Shown in pieces: positions 1 to 11,571 of a stretch of 64,000 bases of DNA (within the stretch, counting starts at the first letter, position 1; each line of letters begins with the position of its first letter). The notes beneath the pieces are model-generated. The model saw only the letters and a program-made list of their open reading frames with translations, was not told where the DNA came from and did not search any database. The translations under genes and the position numbers were made by a program. Source of the stretch: Schistocerca nitens (Eukaryota; Arthropoda; Insecta; Orthoptera; Acrididae); the NCBI RefSeq assembly GCF_023898315.1, contig NC_064614.1, positions 495,024,109-495,088,108 on the forward strand. Direction: 5' to 3'.

Positions 1-268
1 GTGCAGCGTCGGGCGCGAATACGTCTCTTTTCTTAGCTCACCATGCAGCCTTTCGATACGACCGTAATTAGTCGGTGTTAGGGTGTCAGACACAGTGATG
101 ATGGGTGCGCTTAGCGTGCGTGTTTTATAATCCGCCTTTGTTAATAAAACTGTTTAAACTTACTTCTCGTGTTCGCGTATTGCCGTACCTCAAGGACCCA
201 CCGCTTACAAATCCTGACAAAATATTCGTGTAATCATCATCTGGAGCAACAACACAAACTACCCCTTA
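1..268 (+). repeat. 5' LTR (right part only) of the env-bearing gypsy element
   Basis: This stretch matches the 3' LTR of the same element almost base for base up to about 268-270, where the copies diverge after ttataa. The start is off the window, so length and left target duplication cannot be read. The shared block includes aataaaactgtttaaac, a plausible polyadenylation region. Confidence 0.85.
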
Positions 269-274
269 TAAAAG

Positions 275-292
275 TGGAGTCAGGGGTGGGAC
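275..292 (+). other. Candidate tRNA primer-binding site
   Basis: A TGG-starting, G-rich 18-mer lies a few bases after the LTR end, where Ty3/gypsy elements carry the site complementary to a tRNA 3' end. The tRNA species could not be assigned from memory. Confidence 0.4.
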
Positions 293-482
293 GATTATGG
301 AAAATCTACAGTCCTGAAGAGGCGCAGTACAACGTGAACTTCGAGCAGCAGCAGCCAGAACATCTTCCGACTACGCGGGCACATCCAACGCTGGAATTCA
401 GGTTGGTCTACTCCCGTTTGGCTACAATACGAAAGGCAGTGATGGATTTTTATTTTACATTTGAGTGACTCATTGGCATTAA

Positions 483-1427
483 TCCAGTCAGAGTAACGTT
501 GTCGATCTACAAACTGTTATTAATGAACTGCAAGAAGAGATTCGGCAGTTAAAAGGAGAAAGAAGCGAGCGTAACATTACGAGAGACTTGGGAAATGATA
601 GTTCATGCAGTACAAGTACAACTACACTAAAGAATTTTTCGTTATTGCCATCAGTACCAGTGTTTAGCGGGAAAGCCGAAGATGATGTGAAAGTGTTTTT
701 TCGTAAACTTGAAGGTGCCGCCCTGTTAGGATCATGGACAGATTCCGATAAGCTAGTGGTTGCCAAATCAAGAATTCAGGGAGCAGCACAAGATTTCATT
801 AGCGCGGAGCCTACCTGCGTGAAAACAGAAGATTACAATGAGTTTAGAACGATTGTAGTTCAGATATTTAAACGTCAAAACGCTATTAGATTTTACAGAG
901 AGCAGCTTCACAGATTGCGAATGCGATGAGACGAATATATCGAGCAGTTTGCCGACAGAATTCGAAACATCAACGCTCAAACGTACGAGTTAGTAGAAGA
1001 TGAAAATGAAAATCGCATTCAGTTGTTCAAAGCCTACCAGAGAGCCTTGCACACATTAATTCATGCGTTGCACGGAGAGGAAGTAAGCAAAGCTGTTAGA
1101 TTGGCGGGATGTAAAACGTTCCAGGAAGCAGTAGAATCAGCTGTTGTTTTCGTTGAGGCACTAAGACGACCGAATGAGATGCAGAAACAAGAACGCAGAG
1201 TTTTCAACACAACAGTACAATGCTACAGTTGCAATAAGCTAGGTCACAAGCGTAAGGATTGTAAAGAGAATCGAATCTGCTATCATTGCGGGATGCAGTG
1301 TCATGTTTCGAGAGATTGTCGCAACAAGAAGAAAGGTAATGCGAACAGCAGACAATCTACCAGATCTTTAAACGAGTACGGGGACGTACGAGCCACCACT
1401 CCGTCTGCCCTTAGCCAGAGACAGTGA
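483..1427 (+). pseudogene. gag of the env-bearing gypsy element
   Basis: Encodes the structural polyprotein that would form the particle and bind genomic RNA. The frame opens after a stop at 480-482 with no clear ATG, runs through an acidic, helical N-terminal part, is cut by one in-frame TGA at 927-929, and continues in the same frame to 1427. Two zinc knuckles of CX2CX4HX4C type lie at 1221-1262 and 1278-1319, marking the nucleocapsid end. Gag and pol meet near 1424. The lost start and internal stop make it non-functional. Described from the sequence; the gag assignment rests on the knuckles and on position between LTR and protease. Confidence 0.8.
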
Positions 1428-2602
1428 TTCCTGTTAGTTCCAGCGAAAATCAGACCGAAAATGACTTCGTGATAGGTGCTGTATATCGTGGGAGAAACAT
1501 CAAACTACTTGTAGACACAGGGGCACAGACCTCATTAATGTGGTGTTGCATAGATAAACGGAATAAATTGAAACCGTCGCTATTAAAAGTGCGAGGTTTA
1601 AATGGAGGAAAGCTACGTAACTACGGATAAGTTGACATAGAATTAATTCTTGTCCAAGGCCAAGATGAAGGTGAAAATAAAGATAAATACACAGCAAGCA
1701 TGCAAGTAGTTTCAAATAACGAAACGCATTATGATGGTGTACTTGTATTTGATTTCTTGTCCGATAACGAGGCAGAGATATTTGTCGCAGGAAGAAAGAT
1801 CAGACTAGGCCGTGGTAACTACAACCTAGGAAATCGTTCTTCAGATCGTACTCAAAGCAGCAGCAATACTGACGTCGTGGGAATGGACCGCCCAAACGTT
1901 GCTTCAGTTCAAAACCGTCCGAGTCGATGTTCAGATTGATCAGCCTCAGCAAATTCCCAAGCGAGCAGGAAAGACAATCTACGTTGAAGTTAAGTCACCC
2001 CGATGCAAGGGAGGAACTTTGTTATTAATTGAGCGATCCGAGAAAAGTGAGTTACTGGATACAATGCATAGTTATGTTGCAAGAAGTGTAGGTGTCGCTA
2101 CAATGGTGGGACAAAATGTCGCAAAAGTCCTGGTTACAATAACAAATATGAGCTATGAGGATGTTGTTTTGCCACGAGGAACAAAAGTTGCTGAAGTGTC
2201 GAACGTAAGTAAAAGTGACGTAATACAGATTCCAGATGAGGTAACAAACGCTGCAGTTATAAACACAGATTTTTGTAACAGTACCGCAAAATTGCAATGA
2301 GAAGACGAAGTTAATAATGAATTGAAGCGCAAGATTTGGAAGAAGATAGAACATTTGACAGTTGATGAACAGAAGATTTTAGCACCTGTATTGTTGGAGT
2401 ATGCAGATTTATTCCGAGAACGTGGAAATTTACCTGTCACTCATTTAGTTCAGCATCGTATTCGTACAGGGAATGCAGCCCCAATCACACAGAAACCTTG
2501 CCGAATTCCATTCAGTCAAAGAGAGTTGGTAGAAGACATAGTTAAAGAACAATTAGAAGCCGGAATTATAAAACCAAGATAACCTTTAGACCCACTGTGT
2601 TC
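1424..2602 (+). pseudogene. pol, 5' part: protease and start of RT (env-bearing gypsy)
   Basis: The retropepsin carries LLVDTGAQTSL, its catalytic Asp codon at 1514-1516. A stop at 1628-1630 ends the protease frame. Further frames reach the RT entry region at about 2322-2580, which has the typical conserved segment ending GIIKPR, followed by a TAA at 2579-2581. The coding sequence then runs into the antisense gypsy insertion at 2603 and resumes at 7219. The stops show decay independent of the insertion. Confidence 0.8.
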
Positions 2603-3121
2603 TGTAGTGTCGGCAGACTTGCCAACACTACGTACACTAATTGAAAGAGGCGGCCAAGATGCACGCGCTAACTCACGAAGGATGGAGTGAGGTCTGAAAC
2701 AGGATAAGTAATGAATGCTAAAAAGAAAAGTACGTAGCTCCTTGAATACTTAACTTTTAATACATCCTTGTATACATCGTTCTTGATGAGACATCTGGAG
2801 ATTGTGGCGATACAAGTGAGACTCTTTAGATACAAGCTATCTAAGGCTAATGGCGCCTTGCTAGGTCGTAGACATGGACTTAGCTGAAGGCTATTCTAAC
2901 TGTCTCTCGGCAAATGAGAGAAAGGCTTCGTCAGTGTAGTCGCTAGCAAAGTCGTCGTACAACTGGGGCGAGTGCTCGTACGTCTCTCGAGACCTGCCGT
3001 GTGGTGGCGCTCGGTCTGCGATCACTGCCAGTGGCGACACGCGGGTCCGACATGTACTAATGGACCGCGGCCGATTTAAAGCTACCACCTAGCAAGTGTG
3101 GTGTCTGGCGGTGACACCACA
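2603..3121 (-). repeat. 3' LTR of the RT-less gypsy
   Basis: 519 bp, TG...CA ends, about 98% identical by eye to 6700-7218. On the minus strand it follows the polypurine tract. The long coding frame ends inside it (stop at 3089-3091). Confidence 0.95.
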
Positions 3122-6100
3122 TACCTCCCCCGCAAATCGGCGGACGGTCGTGTGATAAGGCTTCCGCCCGCCGTGGGGAGGACCCCATGTTGACGTATGC
3201 GGTGAGGTGGGGAGCCTAACAACAGGCGAGGCTGTGCCACCCGCACCCGGCCATTCGGTCCGAGGGGAGCTAGGAAACGCCTGGAAACCTAGTCCAGGGT
3301 GCACGTCAACATGCGGTGTATGCGCCCGTAATGAGACAGGAGGGGCCGAAGGGTCGACCTCCATTGCGTCGGGGGATCCGACGCGCGATGACGACCTCTG
3401 GTCCGGAGCGGGCAATAGTTCCATGGCGGAGGACATCTGGTCACGGGAAGCGATCGGCGGCGCGTGACCCAGGGAGGCGCCAGGCGGTTGCAGCGAAGCG
3501 TCCACTGCGGGCGGCGCCGGCGGGAGAACAGGCGGCGGCGGCGGCGGCGGCGGCGGCGGCAGCGGCGCGTCGCCATGGGGCAAAATGGAAGGTATCGTCG
3601 GTAACACCTGGGGATGAGGCGAGCCAGTAGATGGGTCCCCAGGGCGCTGACCGGACGGCACCGTCGCTGAAAGCAGACGGGGAGCGGCAGAACCCAGGCG
3701 ACGGTAGAGGCGCAGCTGATTGAGATGCCGACGCACCTCACCAGAGGCCCCCAAAACCAAATACATCGTGCGGCCGAGGCAGTGAAGAATGCGCCCTGCG
3801 AGCCAACGCCGTGAACCTCGATAGTTGCGATAGAAGACAACGTCGCCAGGAGCAAAAGCAGGAGTCTGCCGCTGCACAGGAACCTGATGCGGCGGATGCA
3901 GCAAAGATATCAAGGTTCGATGAGGACGACCGTGGAGCAACTCAGCTGGCGAGCGACCATCGCGGGGCTGAGAGCGATACGAGGACAAAAAGAGCAATAA
4001 CGCGTCCTCCCGAGAATGCGACTCTTTCAACTTCAACATCTGTGACTTGAAAGTCCGGACCAATCGTTCAGCGGCACCGTTTGACTGAGGCGAAAACGGC
4101 GCGGATGTCAGATGTTGAATACCATTGGCCGTGCAGAATGACTGAAATTCTGCGGACATGAATTGCGGGCCATTGTCGGAAACAATAGTCTGCGGAAGAC
4201 CTTCAATGCAAAAAATAGCGGATAACGCTTGGATGGTGGCAGATGACGTCGTGGAAGACATCCGGACAACAAAAGGAAAATTACTGAACGAATCGACCAC
4301 AACCAACCATCGAGCATTCCAGAATGGACCGGCAAAATCTATGTGCAAGCGTTGCCCAGGGGAAGTGGCTTTCTGCCATGCAAAGAATTTCCGCGGCGGC
4401 GCGGATTGTTGTTCGGCACACGCCATGCAAGAAGAGCACATATTCGTAATTGCAGCATTGATGCCGAACCAAGTACAGTGCTGACGAGCAAGTTGTTTCA
4501 TTTGAACTATACCCCAATGTCCTTGGTGAAGAAGCCATAAGACAGAGGACTGTAACGAACGTGGGACCACGACTCTGGACTGATCATTATTAGAACGCAA
4601 CAACAAAACACCACGTCGTACAAAAAGACTCTCCTTGTGAGCAAAAAATCGGCGAACCAACGGATCCTCGATCCGTGACTTCGACAAGGGCCATTGCGTA
4701 GCAACAAAACGCAAAACGGTAGCAAGGACAGGGTCAGAAGCTGTGGCAGTAGCTACACGACGAAAATCAATCGGAAACGATTCGACCACACCATCGGTTT
4801 CCGCATCAATGAACATGCAAGCAAGTTCGGAAGAATCGAATGCTCTATCCTCAGCAACAGGCAAAATTACTAAGGGTGAGGCCCAGAGAGACGCCTGCAC
4901 ACGTTCAATTACACCTTGTGATTCTAAATCGTGTAATGTTCTTGCGACCTCATCACGCAATGCGTGGGGAACATTGCGCGCCCTGAAAAATTTCGGTTGC
5001 GCGTTTACTTTCAGTTCCAAATGTGCTTCATAGTTCTTAGCGCAACCAAGGCCCGGTGCAAAAATGTCTGCAAATTCTTCACATAGACGAGAAACACTGG
5101 CTGAAGGCACAGTCTCGTTCACTGATAGTACCTGATTTACTATAGACATGTTAAACAACTGAAATAAATCTAACCCAAACAAGTTCACAGCAGAAGAAGA
5201 ACGAAGAACGTAAAAGGACACAAGTTTTGTTTGTCCCATGTATGTTGCAAGAAGAGTGCACTGTCCTAACACAGGGATAGCTTGTCCTGAATAACTAGTG
5301 AGCTGAACATTTGCGGCACGCAATGGCGGTTTGCCCAGTTGTTTGTACGTGTCGTGAGTGATTAATGAAACCGCAGCTCCGGTATCAAGCTGGAATGGTA
5401 TCACTTTGCCTTCAAAGTCCAAGTCTACAAAAAGTTTATTGTCCTGCTGACGACAAGAGCGACTTTCACGTGCAATTTGAACTGAGACAGGTACAGAAGC
5501 ACTTGCGACTTTACGAGATTTCCGGCGACGTCGACGCACACTTTTTGTGGGACGAACACAGTCACTGTTTGAGATAGTGGCACTGGACGGGGTGGAATTA
5601 ACTACATGAATGTCCATGGGCGAAGGTCCATGAGCCTGACTGTCACTGGTTCTATTCCGGCACGAAGCAAAGGGCCGGGAATGGTTGTGATTGTCTGATC
5701 TGAGCTTTTTCTGGCAAACACTTTGAACATGTCCTTTCTTATGACAGTAAAAGCAAATAGCTTGGCGTGACGGGCAATTGTCACGCGAATGTCTAGTTGC
5801 ACACCGCGGGCATGATTTCACTGCATTTGCTTGCCTACGCGGCACACGTGTGTGAGAGCTAGGCCGCAGCTGCGCGGACGTGCGCGAGGGCTGTTTAGCG
5901 GTCCGTGCAGCGCGCCCGGCGGGCCGGTTAATGTGACACACGGCTGGCGAAGTTTCAAATGATTCCTGAGCAAAGTCAAGTGTGTCTTGCCTACCCAATA
6001 TGTCTATCACTTGTTGAAGGGAGGGATTAACTAGTTTCAAAATCTGTTCCCTGATACGAACATCAGAAACGTTCTGTGCAATTGCATCACATACCATTGT

Positions 6101-6637
6101 ATCTGAATAAGGGAGTCCACATTCACACTCAAAAGCACACTCCCTAGTAAGTCCTTGCAATGTTGCAACCCACTCCCTATTAGTCTGACCGGCCGTACGT
6201 TTTGTACGAAAGAACGTATACCTTTTTGCAACGACATTGACTGTTTCCTTGAAATAGGCATCTAAAGCAGACAAAATTTCTTCATAGGATAGAGTTGCAA
6301 CGTCGCGTCGGGGAAACAATTTCACTATCACACGGTAGGTGGACACACCTACACACAAAAGCAAAAACGGCTGCCGCTCATTACCTTGAATTCTGTAGGC
6401 GGCGAGATGAAATCCAAATTGGCGTGACCACTCCGTCCACGATTCAATGGCTGCATCAAAGCTACGAAACGGGGGTGCAACTGCATGTTGTGGCTGCGGT
6501 AGCGGTGAAGCGGCGGCGGCCGCATCGTGTTGCAGTGCACGTTGACCCTGGACGAGCTGTCCAAGGGCATCCAATAACGCCTGCGTCTGCTGATTCTGCA
6601 AGCGATAAAATTCGGACAGTACATCTGGAGAAGCCAT
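3089..6637 (-). CDS. Gag-protease-integrase polyprotein lacking RT and RNase H
   Basis: An open frame of about 1182 codons, started here at the ATG giving MASPDVLSEF, though an ATG seven codons upstream is also open. In order: gag with CFYCHKKGHVQSVC knuckle (about residues 295-308); retropepsin FQLDTGAAVSL (Asp about 418); the RT entry block up to SPLVIL (about 590); then, without a frame break, the linker that normally follows RNase H; integrase zinc domain (GHWG...CSSCMAC), catalytic HIDFAGP, SDNGPQF and GAAERLV; and a C-terminal proline-rich tail encoded by a GCC-type repeat (+ strand 3531-3560). The YxDD palm and all of RNase H are missing by an in-frame deletion near 4862. It could supply particle, protease and integrase functions but not copy RNA, so it would need RT in trans. 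Intactness suggests youth, not proven function. Confidence 0.9.
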   Translation of the reverse strand: MASPDVLSEFYRLQNQQTQALLDALGQLVQGQRALQHDAAAAASPLPQPQHAVAPPFRSFDAAIESWTEWSRQFGFHLAAYRIQGNERQPFLLLCVGVSTYRVIVKLFPRRDVATLSYEEILSALDAYFKETVNVVAKRYTFFRTKRTAGQTNREWVATLQGLTRECAFECECGLPYSDTMVCDAIAQNVSDVRIREQILKLVNPSLQQVIDILGRQDTLDFAQESFETSPAVCHINRPAGRAARTAKQPSRTSAQLRPSSHTRVPRRQANAVKSCPRCATRHSRDNCPSRQAICFYCHKKGHVQSVCQKKLRSDNHNHSRPFASCRNRTSDSQAHGPSPMDIHVVNSTPSSATISNSDCVRPTKSVRRRRRKSRKVASASVPVSVQIARESRSCRQQDNKLFVDLDFEGKVIPFQLDTGAAVSLITHDTYKQLGKPPLRAANVQLTSYSGQAIPVLGQCTLLATYMGQTKLVSFYVLRSSSAVNLFGLDLFQLFNMSIVNQVLSVNETVPSASVSRLCEEFADIFAPGLGCAKNYEAHLELKVNAQPKFFRARNVPHALRDEVARTLHDLESQGVIERVQASLWASPLVILPVAEDRAFDSSELACMFIDAETDGVVESFPIDFRRVATATASDPVLATVLRFVATQWPLSKSRIEDPLVRRFFAHKESLFVRRGVLLLRSNNDQSRVVVPRSLQSSVLWLLHQGHWGIVQMKQLARQHCTWFGINAAITNMCSSCMACAEQQSAPPRKFFAWQKATSPGQRLHIDFAGPFWNARWLVVVDSFSNFPFVVRMSSTTSSATIQALSAIFCIEGLPQTIVSDNGPQFMSAEFQSFCTANGIQHLTSAPFSPQSNGAAERLVRTFKSQMLKLKESHSREDALLLFLSSYRSQPRDGRSPAELLHGRPHRTLISLLHPPHQVPVQRQTPAFAPGDVVFYRNYRGSRRWLAGRILHCLGRTMYLVLGASGEVRRHLNQLRLYRRLGSAAPRLLSATVPSGQRPGDPSTGSPHPQVLPTIPSILPHGDAPLPPPPPPPPPPVLPPAPPAVDASLQPPGASLGHAPPIASRDQMSSAMELLPAPDQRSSSRVGSPDAMEVDPSAPPVSLRAHTPHVDVHPGLGFQAFPSSPRTEWPGAGGTASPVVRLPTSPHTSTWGPPHGGRKPYHTTVRRFAGEVCGVTARHHTC
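3122..3134 (-). other. Polypurine tract of the RT-less gypsy
   Basis: On the minus strand this reads GCGGGGGAGGTA directly before the 3' LTR, the usual place for the plus-strand primer of reverse transcription. Confidence 0.75.
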
Positions 6638-6699
6638 GACACAAGTAAATGTAAGCAAGTAGAAAGAACAAGATCCTGAGTGATCCGCGTCGCTAAAAT

Positions 6700-7218
6700 T
6701 GTAGTGTCGGCAGACTTGCCAACACTACGTACACTAATTGAAAGAGGCAGCCAAGATGCACGCGCTAACTCATGAAGGATGGAGTGAGGTCTGAAACAGG
6801 ATAAGTAATGAATGCTAAAAAGAAAAGTACGTAGCTCCCTGAATACTTAACTTTTAATACATCCATGTATACATCGTTCTTGATGAGACATCTGGAGATT
6901 GTGGCGATACAAGTGAGACTCTTTAGATACAAGCTATCTAAGGCTAATGGCGCCTTGCTAGGTCGTAGACATGGACTTAGCTGAAGGCTATTCTAACTGT
7001 CTCTCAGCAAATGAGAGAAAGGCTTCGTCAGTGTAGTCGCTAGCAAAGTCGTCGTACATCTGGGGCGAGTGTTCGTACGTCTCTCGAGACCTGCCGTGTG
7101 GTGGCGCTCGGTCTGCGATCACTGCCAGTGGCGACGCGCTGGTCCGACATGTACTAATGGACCGCGGCCGATTTAAAGCTACCACCTAGCAAGTGTGGTG
7201 TCTGGCGGTGACACCACA
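6700..7218 (-). repeat. 5' LTR of the RT-less gypsy
   Basis: 519 bp matching 2603-3121, ending at the right TGTTC duplication. On the minus strand it is upstream of the coding frame and would hold the promoter. The following minus-strand bases, ttagcgacgcggatc, are a possible degenerate primer site. Confidence 0.95.
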
Positions 7219-9675
7219 TGTTCGCCTGTTGTAATTGTAAAGAAGAAATCAATGTCTAGAGAACCACAGTTCCGTTTTTGTGTTGACTACCGATCTTTGA
7301 ATGCTGTGACCACACCCGACATTTACGCCTTACCAAATTTAGTGGAAACCTTGGAATACGTGGGCAGATGTCGAATTTCTTCAGTATGTGATTTAACAAG
7401 TGGTTATCACCAGTTAACAGTGTATCTAGGTGATCAAGCAAAAACTTCATTTGTAACAGCAACAGGAGTATACAGGTGTCTTCGTATGCCGTTTGGACTT
7501 CGTAATGCTCCAGCTACATTTCAGCGCCTGATGGATTCAGTTTTACGAGGGCTCACCCCAACACAAGCACTTGTTTACCTTGATGATGTAATAATTTTTG
7601 GTGAAAACATGAAGCAGCATACTGAGAGACTACAAGCTGATTTTGAGCGTATAAGAAGCGCAAACCTGTCCTTATCAATAGATAAATGTCATTTTGCACA
7701 AAACTATCTTGGTCATGTTATAACCAGTGGAGGTGTTCGACCTGATCCAAAATTAACTGAAGATGTAAAGAATTATCCTGAACCACAGAATTTGAAAGAA
7801 CTGCAATCAATCTTGGGATTATCAAATTTCTACAGACGATTTATAGTCGGTTATGCGAATGCAGCACGTCCAATGACACAGCTACTGAAGAAAGGAGCCA
7901 CATTTAATTGGTCAACAGAATGCAAAAAGGCAATGGAAGAACTTAAAACTGCTCTAACCACAGCCCCAATGTTAGCCTATCTGGATTTCAGTAAATCTTT
8001 TATTCATTCAACAGATGCATCCAATTTTGCCATAGATGCAATCTTGTCTCAAGAAGTTGATAGTCATGAACATCCAATCTCGTTTGCTTTCAGACAATGG
8101 AACAAAGCAGAATGTAATCGTACTACTACTGAGAAGGAGCTTTGTGCTTTCGTTTTTTGTATAACAAATGTTTCTTAACAGGAAGGGAATTTACAGTTAT
8201 TACAGATCATGCCGCACTTAAATGGTTATTGAGCTTAAAGGATACAAGTTCCAGATTAACTAGATGGGCATTAAGACTGAGTGAATACCAATTTAAGGTT
8301 ATTCATCGACCTGGTAAACAACATATGAATGCTGATGCAATGAGTCGAAAAGTCAATGTTTGTGTTACAATGAGTTGAGAAGAAGAGTTAAAGGCATCTC
8401 CAGAAGGAGATCCACAATGCAAATTATGGAAAAATGATCAACGTTTTGTCGAAATAGATGGATTATTGTACAATATCACTAGTAAAGGAAACCGCCTAGT
8501 TATTCCAGAAAGCGTGAAAGAGCAAATCATGATAGAGCAACACGATCCTTTATTATCAGGACATTACAGTAAAAATGCAACAAAAATTAAAATAGCTAAA
8601 ATGTTTTGGTGGCCGAGCCGCGAAGCTGACATTTTCGAGTTTGTTTCGCAATGTGATTCCTGTAACAGACGGAATAATGTAGGAAAAAGTAGATCACCAT
8701 TGCAAGAACTGCCGAAAACAAGTGAACCATTTGAACGAGTAGGACTAGATGTAGGACTGTTGCCAAAGACTAAAGAGGGAAACAAACACATATTGACAAT
8801 GTTAGATCATTTCTCTAGATACCTTCTCATGATATCAGTACCTGATCAGAGCACTGAGACTACAGCTAAAGTTTTTGTAAAAGAATGGATTCTTAAATAT
8901 GGATCACCATTAAGTATATTAGTGATCAAGGAACGAATTTTTTTAGTTAATTACTTTAACAGACTTGTAAGTTCATGCAAATAACTCAGTTAAGGACTAC
9001 ACCAGCACACCATGAAGGAAATGGAAGAGTCGAGCGAGTCCACAGAACAATTATTAAAATGGTTAGCCATTATGTGAGCAGCAAACACGACAATTGGGAT
9101 GTCTGTTTACCGTACTTGGTAAGTTGTTACAGTGCCAAAGTGCACAGATCAATTGACCTAAGTCCGTAGGAGATCGTCTACGGAAGAAGAATGCATTCAC
9201 CCTTAGACTTTGCACGATCGACTGCCGGAATCACCAATGAACGCATAAGGGATCTAGCACACTAGCTAAAGGAAGCGTGGAGGGAGTGAAACACTAGAAT
9301 CATCAATTCTTTCTTCAGCAAGCAAGACAACACGACCGCCAAGCAGCAGTGCCACAGTATCGAGTTGGAGATCTTGTGTATCTGAGCAATGTGATGATAA
9401 AGAAGAGTCAAGTCAAAAAGTTTAAGAACTTTTGGAAAGGACCAGATCCAATCTTCGTGGTGTTGTCGCCAGTCACTCGTAAGTTCCAACTGTCCTTTCG
9501 TTCGATTGTCGATCATGTCAATCGTGTAAAGTCATTTCCGGGTAGATTTCCTGTAGTATCGCAAGACGACGAGGACAGACCGAGAGGCAGACATGCTGTT
9601 CTCAAACCCAGGAAGCGAGAATCGCGAGGTCGCAGTCCAGACTTCGAGGCCGAGGCATCGCCACGTTCCGAATGA
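7219..9675 (+). pseudogene. pol, 3' part: RT, RNase H and integrase (env-bearing gypsy)
   Basis: Continues RT right after the nested element. The catalytic YLDD is at 7576-7587. RNase H follows (STDAS near 8010; TDHAALKWL and NADAMSR in 8142-8378). A frame change near 8160 and a stop near 8376 break it. Integrase has the HHCC-type zinc domain (about 8550-8680, QCDSCNRR), a damaged catalytic core (8690-8984, then 8975-9169 with a GNGRVERVHR segment holding the Glu), and a C-terminal module at 9349-9675 with RVGDLVY and a basic tail. Functions would be copying element RNA to DNA and inserting it. Several frame changes make it dead. Confidence 0.85.
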
Positions 9676-9903
9676 TTATGTTCCAGACACCCCTATAACC
9701 TGCGTATACGTGTGTAGTGTGTGAGAGTGCAATGCGTGTGTTTATTTCAGCCATGTACTTATGTGAATGTGTTGTGAAAATTTAGTATTGAAGCTATTGC
9801 ACGAATGCACAAGAGAAACTAAACCTTTTATTCCACAGGTCACCACAAGAAACTCATTTAATTTATTTTCATTGCTAACTCTAGTATTTAGAACTAATTA
9901 ACC

Positions 9904-11571
9904 ATGTTCATTTTTATTCTAATGCTTGCTATGATAGCGTATTCTACTAATGCTGTAGTAATAGTACCACAGAGTACAGGCGTTTTGTTTGAACCACTAT
10001 CAGACATGGTAGTTTCAACAAGTAATATAAAACTTGTCCTCAAGTACAAACTGAGTGAAATCCAGCAACAGTTCAGTTCTGTAAAGAAGCAAATTGATCT
10101 ATCTCTTTTGTTAAGGGTAATGATACAATTTTGGAAATGGGTACATCTTGGTATAATGTCCGCGGCTCGTGGTCTTGCGGTAGCGTTCTCGCTTCCCGCG
10201 CATGGGATCCCGGGTTAGATTCCCGGCGGGGTCAGAGATTTTCTCTGCCTCGAGATGACTGAGTGTTTTGTGTCTTTCATCATCATTTCATCCTCATTCA
10301 CTCACAAGTCGCCGTAGTGGCGTTAAAGAACTTGTGGAGCGGCGGCCGAACCGCCCCGCGAGGGGTCTCCCAGCCACCATTGCCATACGCTCATTATTAT
10401 TATTATTGGTATAATAACTGCATCACAGCCACAATGGAGGTAGAGTCTACATTTGCTAATTATGAACAAGAGATTTGATGTTTTTTAAAGCTTTTGCCAC
10501 ACAAAGTTAAGGGTTACTGATAGTTTATCAAATGCTAGAATTGATGCCCTTAACTTAAGAACAGCCTTAGAAAGTAGTTCAAACGATTGTTTGAGCAGTG
10601 TACTACTACATCCAGAACAATTTTTACAGATCCTACTATCACTTGAACGAAAGCTAGATGCAACATATACTGTGATTTACCCTGTTAACTCTTACAATTT
10701 ATATGCTTACTATACGTTAACCACCACACGCTCCTTAATGATTGAAGATGAATTAACTGTTATTGTTTCTATTCCCATTGCTAGATCAAAGCATAATTTT
10801 GAAATGTATAAGATTTACACTTACCCTGTGAAATGGAGACAGGCAGGTATTCATGTAAAGTATGTACTGAATGATTATCTACTGATCAGCAAGGATCAAA
10901 GATATTTTGTGTCCCTAAATGAAAATGATTTGCATACGTGTAAACGTAGTCATAAGTTAATTTGCCCTGAGCCGACAGTATTCTTAGACAGTAGAGTGTA
11001 CAGTTGTGAGAAAGAATTGTTTATGAATTATCCTCCAAGAGATGATTGCCCTAGAATTTTAACGAATCTTTATCATCCATTTCTTAAACGATGTTCTGAA
11101 GGTGTAATTTTCTCATTTAACTCCACCCTTGCTGTCACATTTACATGTAAAAACTATGATACATCTGAGCTACCCTTTACACTATAATTAAACAATAGTG
11201 GATTAATCTTGAATGCCACATATTGTGGTCTATCATGTGAACTATTTGATATGCCTAGTGTGTTGCCAACTACATTTCATGCAACTGGACATTTGCCATT
11301 AACGAGAGCGTTATCTCTTTATTACAATGACTCATACCTACTAACATATGGAAAGCATTCCTTGTCAAGTTTTTCTGAAGACAATAATTTAATTAAGGAC
11401 AGCCATGAAGATGTAATCTCTTCAAATAATGAGTTAAATTTCATTGAAGCAGCAAATGTAATTAAGTCCTTCGATTCCTCCAACAATTTTAATGCGTCCT
11501 TTATCGTCAGTATTGTGTTTTTATTGCTTTTATTAATTTTATCTTTTGTCAACAGCATTTGTCATGTATGA
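9904..11571 (+). pseudogene. env-like membrane glycoprotein of the gypsy element
   Basis: A third gene after integrase. It opens with a hydrophobic signal-peptide-like start (MFIFILMLAMIAYSTNA, 9904-9954), is cut by a SINE at 10158-10405, continues in other frames (10591-11187, rich in Cys, including a CEKELF segment), has a stop at 11185-11187, and ends at 11569-11571 after a strong membrane segment (about 11500-11560). This layout fits envelope proteins of insect errantiviruses, related to the baculovirus F fusion proteins, which would sit in the particle membrane. The insertion, stops and frame changes mean no intact protein can be made. Homology to F proteins is inferred from layout and cysteine pattern only. 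Confidence 0.72.
10158..10405 (+). mobile_element. tRNA-headed SINE (T-head, tail type 1) in env
   Basis: Flanked by a 10-bp duplication TTGGTATAAT (10148-10157 and 10406-10415). The head has Pol III A- and B-box-like stretches (ggttagattcccggc) and the tail ends in (ATT)n. The same head occurs in the SINE at 58020-58250, but the tail differs. Its insertion breaks env. Confidence 0.85.

Larger units (their letters stand above)
2598..7223 (-). mobile_element. RT-less gypsy element nested in the errantivirus-like pol
   Basis: A complete LTR insertion on the minus strand. Two 519-bp LTRs (2603-3121 and 6700-7218) differ at only about ten bases, begin TG and end CA, and are flanked by a perfect 5-bp duplication TGTTC (2598-2602 and 7219-7223). 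Removing the element and one TGTTC restores the RT reading of the host element. The interior encodes one long open frame of gag, protease and integrase but no RT palm or RNase H. Similar LTRs, exact duplication and open frame indicate a recent insertion. Confidence 0.95.

Noticed and set aside
3207-6642. Plus-strand and other-frame open stretches over the RT-less gypsy
   Set aside because: They overlap a 1180-codon frame with clear domains on the minus strand and are shadows of its GC-rich codons, including poly-Ala and poly-Arg frames from the GCC repeat.
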